Positions 57,182 to 64,000 of a stretch of 64,000 nt of DNA are shown here, in pieces. Within the stretch, counting starts at the first letter, position 1. Each line of letters opens with the position of its first letter. A program made the position numbers and the translations under genes. This DNA comes from Zygnema cylindricum (taxonomy: Eukaryota; Streptophyta; Zygnematophyceae; Zygnematales; Zygnemataceae), in NCBI GenBank assembly GCA_037447655.1, contig JBBHKE010003529.1, positions 18,245 to 82,244 of the forward strand. Direction: 5' to 3'. The notes below the pieces were generated by a model. That model saw nothing but the letters and a program-made list of their open reading frames with translations. It was not told the origin of the DNA and made no database searches.

Positions 57182-58342
57182 TGTTGAAAATCATGTATAT
57201 TCTAGGTTTCAATAAGAAAAAAAAAAGGAAAAAGTCAGCAAAGGCAACCAACTTGTTGCTCCACTCTCCAGTCCCCATACTTGTTGCAGTCAGTGAAGAC
57301 AGGAGAGAGAGCTAGAACTATGGCAGCCTATCCTGTCCAAAGGAGACAGAGAATAGGCTAGATTTAGTCTATCTCAAAAAGTGGCTGTCGGCACCAAGAA
57401 TTGATCCTGGTACTTAACGTCCGCCAGACGAGCCGGTAACTAGTAGCTTTATCCTATACACTAAGACCAGTGCTAGAGTATATAAGGTACGATAACTATA
57501 TAAACATTGTCAACACAATATGCTCCATTCAACCGATTACGGGACGGACTGTACACGGAAATGAATTAGACCGCACCAATTCCAGACCGCACGGAATTAA
57601 CAAAACGACATTTTATTTCGACAATCAATATTAAATGTCGGTCTTCATCGACGGCCGTGGTACGAGCTAGAATTCCGCGATGGTGGCCTTGGCGTTTTCA
57701 AACGTGGCTTAACCTGGCAACACGTGGAGAGATTACATTTGTTTGCGAGAATTCTAGAGAATCTAACGACGAGTGAAATGCGGACACGCGTCCACTCAAT
57801 GGCCTTGACGTACACAAGCCGTACAAAAACTACATCGGCCGTAGTACCTTTTTGTACAGTATAGTCATGTGATTGGTTCGTACCTTAATACTAGGGGGCT
57901 TAGAGAGGGGTTTTAGGACTTATAACATTTTGGTAGGTTGCCACCTCTCTCCGAGAGAGCACTCTTGTATAAAAGGCTAACTTTTACCAGCCATATCTAT
58001 CAAATCAGTTGACCATATTTAGTGATTATTTTTGCTGCGGACTCAAGGGAGTCTAAGCTACCCAAGGGTGTACCCAGACAGATTGTTTGCCTGCCACGAT
58101 GGCTGCATTTCTAAGGGAAATTCAAATTGGGGAATGTTATCCAAAACTCATATTCTTACATTGCATTCTGTGGTGGAACTGAGCACACAAAAAATCTTAT
58201 TTCACAGGGGTGAAGCTATAATGGGGTTCTAATTGTCAAGCGGTCAATCATTTGGGTTTATATATACTTGGAGTCGGCACTATCTAGATTAGCTTCTTTG
58301 GACGTGCAAATTTTGTGTGGCAATGGAGCCCATAGAATTACA
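57182..58342 (+). repeat. Family-G 5' LTR, 1,161 bp
   Basis: TGTTGAAAATCATG to AGAATTACA, then primer site AGTTATGGGCCCACC (one change). TATAAAA at about 57,967. Antisense tRNA-like block at 57,395-57,470. Confidence 0.85.
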
Positions 58343-58930
58343 AGTTATGGGCCCACCATCTAGGGTGCCTATGTTTGATGGAACAGACTTCACTTATTGT
58401 GAGTTCAAGATGGAGGAATTGCTTTTCGAAATGCACTTTTGGGGAATTGTTTCGAGACAAGTGAGGTGTCCACCACTGGGCTTTGGAGGAACTCACTATA
58501 GAGAATCATCTGGGGCTTTCAAAAAAACCAACCAGAGTAACGATGCAACTGAAGGTGAAGGGAAAATATAACCATGGAAAGGGGAAAAGGGGAGAATGAT
58601 AAAGGGACACCAATAGTGAGGGGAGCTAGGCTCTCGGCTACGGTTACACTAGTAGGGATTATAAATGAACCAAAAACTGAAGAAAATGACAAAAAAAATT
58701 GGGAGTATAGAAACACTATAGCAAAACATCTCATGCTTAGAAATGTGTCTAAGTCCATAACTATCACTCTTTTAAATCTAACCAAGTCTTCGCAAATTTG
58801 GGAAACACTTACGCAAATTTATAAGAGTGAGACTATACAGAGGAAACAGTTAGTTAAAAAGGAAATAGAGGCCTGTGTTTATAGAGTCGGTAGCATGATA
58901 GAGTTTTGCAATGATATTGCTGCGTTATAT
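58323..58930 (+). pseudogene. Family-G gag N-terminal part (copy 2)
   Basis: Starts inside the LTR (MEPIELQVMGPPSRV), stops at 58,571 and resumes in the next frame (LMLRNVSKSITITLLNL, MIEFCNDIAALY). A solo LTR splits it at 58,931; the gag continues at 59,990. Confidence 0.75.
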
Positions 58931-59989
58931 TGAAATTCTATGGGTTCCATTTCCCCACACAAATCGCACACCTAAAAAAGCTTATCTAGATAGTTACAAA
59001 CCCAAATGATTGACACCTTGACAGTCAAAACTCGTATACAGCTTCACCCCTGTGAAAAAAGACTTTCTGTGTGCTTAGTTTCACCACAGAATGTAAAGCT
59101 TGAACATGTGTTTTGGACAGCATTCCCCACTTTGAATTTCCCTTAGAAATGCCGCCACCGTGGCAAGCAAAAACTTTGACCGACTACATTCGTTTGTAGC
59201 TTGGACTCCCTTGAGTCCGTAGCAAAAACAATCATTGAATTTGCTCCTCTGAGTAGTTTGTTATGGCTAGCCAAAGATGGCCTATAAATACAAAAGGTCA
59301 CCTGGAGAGAGGCGCCTCAAACACGCTAAGTCCCTTAAATCCTACTCACAACTACCGACTACTCTTCCCTTGGCCAATCAAAAGAGTGTATAGTACAAGA
59401 AGGTACAGTGGCCGATTGTATTTTTTGTACGGCCATTGTACAACATGGCCTTCTGGTTGACACTTGTCAACATGAGACAATCGTTTCACCTCCCATCCTT
59501 TCTGGCATCCAATGATGTGGTGCCACGTGGCACAGCGCGCGGCTATTACCAAAAGCCGCCAAAGATTCATTCGAGTTTTGCGCGGTCGACGTCGTCCATC
59601 CGATCATGTATTTTACACGGTTAGATTCGCGTCCGCGAGCGCTGTTTGACTATGATGTCAATTCGTCAATTTTGGTCTGTTTAAGTGAAAGTGATAATTG
59701 CGTGACACTTTAAGTAATTGCCGATCCACAAACGGGTATCATTTATTTAACACATTAATGGCTTAGGCATACGTCTACAAGTATTCCGTAGACCTAAGTT
59801 CAAATCCTATCCAGGGCAACTTTTAATAATCTATCAATCTGACTGCCTGTTTGTTTCTGACTATGGCGGCCGCCATGGTGACTCTATCTCCCTCTCTCTT
59901 CACTCTAGAGTCTTAATTAAGAAGTGAATATTAATTACTTCTTTTCAACATAGACAAATACAGACCTAAAAAATACACACATTTTAACA
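58931..59989 (-). mobile_element. Family-D solo LTR, 1,059 bp, TATAT duplication
   Basis: Minus strand TGTTAAAATGTGTG to ATAGAATTTCA, with no internal region. Flanks 58,926-58,930 and 59,990-59,994 are both TATAT. It ends with a gag start (ATGGAACCC), so it is a relative of the G LTR. Antisense tRNA-like block (plus strand 59,758-59,820) with AGTTCAAATCC. Confidence 0.92.
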
Positions 59990-61416
59990 TATATGTTGAG
60001 CTTCCTAGTGCGGGATACGTGGAATTTGAGGAAATAAATATTAATACACTAATAATGAAACTCCCATATGAGTACGAAGACATTGTTTAACTTATGCAGG
60101 GAATGGATGGCTCCTCGTGGACTTAGAGAATTACCATGTGGATAATTCTTGTAAGGGAAAACACTTTGGAGTTACGTAGGGGAAGTAACAAGGTGAATGC
60201 ATTTACATCAGGTGGTGACTGGCGGAAGCCTGATGAGAAGAACGACGGTGACGAGCGGAAACGTGATGAGAAGAACGGCGGTGACGAGCGGAAGCGTGAT
60301 GAGAGGAAGAAAGACAATGGTAAACCTTATCAGACATTCGGTGGAAAGAGAGAAATAAGAAAAGAAATGGGAGCTTTGGAAAAATGGGTTTGCTTCTGTT
60401 GTAGGGAACCGGGTCATTATATCGAGGAATGTCCTTGCTTGGAAGAACTTAGAAGTTGGTATCTGAATGAGGAAGAAGAAAAGGAAGAGGAGAAAGAGGA
60501 TGAAGATATTTTGGAGCTTCTTCACATGGGTAGAATGGAGAAGAGAGAAAAGCACACAAAAATTCCACGAATGCAACAATGTGCTTTTGGAGGTATAAGG
60601 GAAGTAAAGAGAGAGGAGGTTCTTGAGGATGTCAAGGAGTGTAGAGTGTATGACTAAAAAATGAGAAAATCACATCTAGGATCCATAATTGAAAAGAGGA
60701 AAAATAAAAATAGTGAGGATAATTTCATAGATAATTTGGAAACAAAAAACTGGTCGGAAAGTGAGACTTCAACGGATTCCGAGGAAAGAAGAGAAGTAAA
60801 TCTAAGGGGGGTTTCAAATGATAGGGGAGAAGATGAACATTTGATTAAAGGGTTAGGGGAGGAGAAATATATTTTGGGAATAAATATAGAAAGTGATAGT
60901 GGAAAGAATTCCATAGGAGAGAGTGAGGAAAGTTCAAAAAGTGGGGTAAATATCATGGAAAAAAATATGAGTTCGGTAGATGTAAATTATATAAAGAACT
61001 TAGTGGGGACTATTGATTTAACGGTAATTTTGGGGGGTAATGGTTTTGACATCACTAGTGGGAGTGATGCCATCTATGAAGGTGTGCTTGTAAAAGGGTT
61101 AAAGGGTTAGCATCTGGGTTCGTGTTGCAGATTGGGGATGGGACTAGCTGTTTGAACTGCAAATAGGGAATGTACATGTCGCTCCAATGAAAAAGGGATG
61201 AGGTTGAAAAAATCCTTGCTCCATGAGCTCGGATTTATAAAAAGTGGCATGCGAAATATAATGTGTGACCAACAAGATGGAATGTTTATTTCAGCTCATT
61301 TAATACACTTCTTTAAACACGAAGGTATTCACTTAACGTTTTATGAAGCGAAAAGAAAGAAAAAAAAGAAAAAAAGAAAGATGTTTTTTTTTAAGTAGAC
61401 TAGAAAATAAAGGGGT
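59990..61416 (+). mobile_element. Family-G copy 2: gag C-terminal half and fused RT/RNase H relic
   Basis: Gag from NTLIMKLPYEYEDIV, with a TAA and a TAG (near 60,089 and 60,126). A 173-codon frame then holds a KRDEK repeat and the knuckle CFCCREPGHYIEEC. The second frame (60,661-61,110) has EEKYILGINIESD and FDITSGSD. The third has LLHELGFIKSG. The internal deletion structure is the same as in copy 1. Confidence 0.8.
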
Positions 61417-62565
61417 TGTTGAAAATCATGTATATTCTAGGTTTCAATAAGAAAAAAAAAGGAAAAAGTTAGCAAAGGCAACCTGCTTGTCGCTCCACTC
61501 TCCAGTCCCCATACTTGTTGCAGTCACTGAAGACAGGAGAGAGAGCTAACACTATAGCAGCCTATCCTGTCGAAAGGAGACAGAGAATAGGCTAGATTTA
61601 GTCTATCTCAAAAAGTGGTTGTTGGCACCAAGAATTGATCGTGGTACCTAACGTCCGCCAGACGAGCCGGTAACTAGTAGCTTTATCCTATACACTAAGA
61701 CCTGTGCTAGAGTATATTAGGTACGATAACTATATAAACATTGTCAACACAATATGCTCCATTCAACTGATTACGGGACGGACAGTACACGGAAATGAAT
61801 TAGACCGCACCAATTCTAGACCGCACGGAATTAACAAAACGACATTTTATTTCGACGGTTATTATTTAATGTCGGTCTTCATCGATGACCGTGGTACGAG
61901 CTGGAATTCCGAGATGGCCGCCTTGACATTTTAAGACGTGGCGACACGTGGAGAGATAACATTTGGTTGCGAGAATTATGGGGAACCTAAGGACGAGTGA
62001 AATGCGGACACACGTCCACTCAATGACATTGACGTACACAAGCCGTACAAAAAGTACATCGGTCGTAGTACTTTTTTGTACGGTACAATCATGTGATATG
62101 TTTGTACCTCAATACTAGTTGGTTTAGAGAGGGGTTTTAGCACTTATAATATTTAGGTAGGTAGCCACCTCTCTCCCAGAGGGCACTTTTGTATAAAAGG
62201 CTAGCTTTGTCCAGCCATATCTATCAAATTAGTTGCCTATTTTCAGTGATTCTTTTAGCTGCGGACTCGGGGAGTCCAAGCTACATAAGGGTATAGTCAG
62301 TCAGAGTGTTTGCCTTCCAAGGTGGCTGCATTTCTAAGGGAAAGTCAAAGTGGGGAATGATATCCAAAATTCATATTCTAACTTTGCATTCTGTGGTGGA
62401 ACTGAGCACACAAAAAGTATTATTTCACAGAGGTGAAGCTATAATGGGGTTCTGATTGTCAAGGGGTCAATCATTTGGGTTTATATATACTTGGAGTCGG
62501 CACAATCTAGATTAGCTTCTTTGGACCTGCGAATTTTGTGTGGCAATCGAGCCCATAAAATTACA
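61417..62565 (+). repeat. Family-G LTR shared by two tandem interiors, 1,149 bp
   Basis: TGTTGAAAATCATG to AAAATTACA, followed not by host DNA but by another primer site (GATTATGGTCCCACC) and gag. The arrangement is LTR-interior-LTR-interior. Confidence 0.85.
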
Positions 62566-63648
62566 GATTATGGTCCCACCATGTAGGGTGCCTATGTTTG
62601 ATGAAACAGACTTCACATATTGGGAGTTCACGATGGAGGGATTGCTTTTCGAAAAGCACTTATGGGGAACTGTTTGGGGCAAGTGAGGTGTCCACCACCG
62701 GGCTTTGGAGTAACTCACTATAGAGAATCATCTAGGGCTTTCTAGAAAACCAACCGGAATAAGGATGCATCGGAAGGTGAAGGGAAAATTATAACCATAG
62801 AAGGGGGAAAAGGGGAGAAGGATAAAGGGACATTGATGGTGAATGGGGCTAAGCTCTCGGCTATGATTCCACTTGTGGGGATTATAACTCAACCAAAAAT
62901 TGAAGAAAATGACAGAAAAATTTGGGAGTGAAAAACACTATAGCAAAACATCTTTTACTTAGAAATGTGTCTAGGTCCATAGCTATCACTCTTTTAAATC
63001 TAACCTAGACTTCGAAAATCTGGGAAACATTAATTCAAATTTAAAAGAGTGAGACTATATGAAGGCAGCAGTTAGTAAAACAGTAAATAGAGGCCTATGT
63101 TTTTATAGGCGGTAGCATGATAGAGTTTTGCAATGATATTGCTACGTTATATGTTGAGCTTGCTAGTGTGCGATATGTGGAATTTGAGGAGAGAAATATT
63201 AATAAACTAATCATAAAACTCCCATATGAGTACGAAGACATCGTTTAACGTATGCAGGGAATGAATGGCTCCTCGTGGACTTAGAGCATTACCTTGTGGA
63301 TAATTCTTGTGAGGGAAAGCACTTTGGAGTTTCGTAGGGGAAGTAACAAGGTGAATGCATTTACAGATGGTGGTGACTGGCGAAAGCGTGATGAGAAGAA
63401 TGGCAGTGACGAGCACAAGCGTGATGAGAAGAACGGCGGTGACGAGCGAAAGTGTGATGAGAGGAAGAAAGACAAAGGTAAACCTTATCAAAACTTCGCT
63501 GGAAAGAGAGTGAGAGGAAAAGAAATGGGAGATTTGGAAAAAGGGGTTTGCTTCTGTTGTAGGGAATCGGGTCATTATATCGAGGAATGCCCTTACTTGG
63601 AAGAACTTAAAAGTTGGTATGTGAATGAGGAGGAAGAAAGGGAAGAGT
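62546..63648 (+). pseudogene. Family-G gag, copy 3
   Basis: The start codon is ATC instead of ATG. There are multiple stops up to 63,290, then a frame with KRDEKNGGDERK and knuckle CFCCRESGHYIEEC. It lacks the solo-LTR insertion (FCNDIATLYVELAS is continuous at 63,125-63,170), so it is the empty-site version. Cut at 63,649. Confidence 0.75.
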
Positions 63649-64000
63649 GTAGAAATTAATTGTCTTTTAAAGTATTTTCTAGGTCTGAATAGAAATAAGA
63701 AAGAAGCCGAGGCAGTCTACCTCTAACTTCTCTCTCCAACTTCTCAAACTTGTCGCAGTCACTAAGAAATTGGAGAAGGAGGTAGAGCCATGGCTACCTA
63801 GGCTATCCAGAGGTTTACGAGAAAATACATTTTAGTTAGGGGTTTAATTTACTAAAAGATATGTGCCGGCGATAGGATTTGATCCTGGTACCTGCCGGCC
63901 GGCAGACAACCGGTAGCCGGTAGCCTTAGCCGTTAAGTCTAGGAGTAGTGTTATGTACTATATGGTTTGATAATTACTTAAACATTTATACGTAGGATAG
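63649..64000 (+). repeat. Family-C LTR, 5' part, runs off the window
   Basis: TGTAGAAATTAATTG inserted in the copy 3 gag. Contains a well preserved antisense tRNA-like block at 63,880-63,950 (minus strand GGATCAAATCC). Confidence 0.8.

Overview
The window looks like a gene-poor, transposon-dominated stretch of a plant-lineage nuclear genome, probably a non-seed land plant or a charophyte relative. The evidence is a phi-class glutathione S-transferase gene with canonical GT-AG introns, a plant-type neutral ceramidase fragment, a 72-nt LRR exon of the plant receptor-kinase type, many Ty1/copia elements primed by initiator-Met tRNA sequences, MITE-like elements and long microsatellites. No bacterial gene organisation is present. 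The species cannot be fixed from sequence alone. Every recognisable host gene here is broken or partial.

Left part (1-16,600): two diverged copies of a retroelement 3' segment (1-840 and 14,158-14,995, minus strand) flank a seven-exon GST pseudogene (2,325-5,061, minus, one in-frame TAA). Intron 1 of that gene is almost entirely a 32-bp-phased array of a TGACGTGGC-type motif. Next come a Harbinger-like TIR element (5,889-6,553), decayed copia remnants (family E, 6,557-11,310) and the 3' part of a neutral ceramidase gene (12,305-13,533, minus) with a damaged splice acceptor.

Middle (16,600-36,970): a complete terminal-repeat retrotransposon in miniature (TRIM, 17,693-18,194) whose LTRs each contain a tRNA-like unit with box A, box B and a T-run. 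Around it are a TA-flanked TIR/MITE family with several copies, including an empty-site/filled-site comparison, then a ~155-bp minisatellite, about 770 bp of (TCA)n, an AT-rich palindromic repeat field and an (AT)n tract. Two decayed copia copies (E2 on plus, F on minus), an orphan LRR exon and one candidate membrane-protein exon complete the region.

Right part (36,970-64,000): a nested stack of copia elements. A nearly complete element A (47,875-54,311, plus; 1,047-bp LTRs; ACAAT target duplication; one gag-pol frame with three stops) sits inside minus-strand element C3 (44,147-56,967). C3 lies between copies of a pol-deleted non-autonomous family G. One G copy carries a solo LTR (58,931-59,989) with a TATAT duplication, and the same insertion junction is found in another G copy at 42,715.

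The A, C, E, F and G families share a primer-binding site matching the anticodon arm of initiator Met tRNA rather than its 3' end. In families A, C, F and G the gag start codon is inside the LTR. The A, C, D and G LTRs carry an antisense tRNA-like block. Element families A to G are labels local to this annotation.
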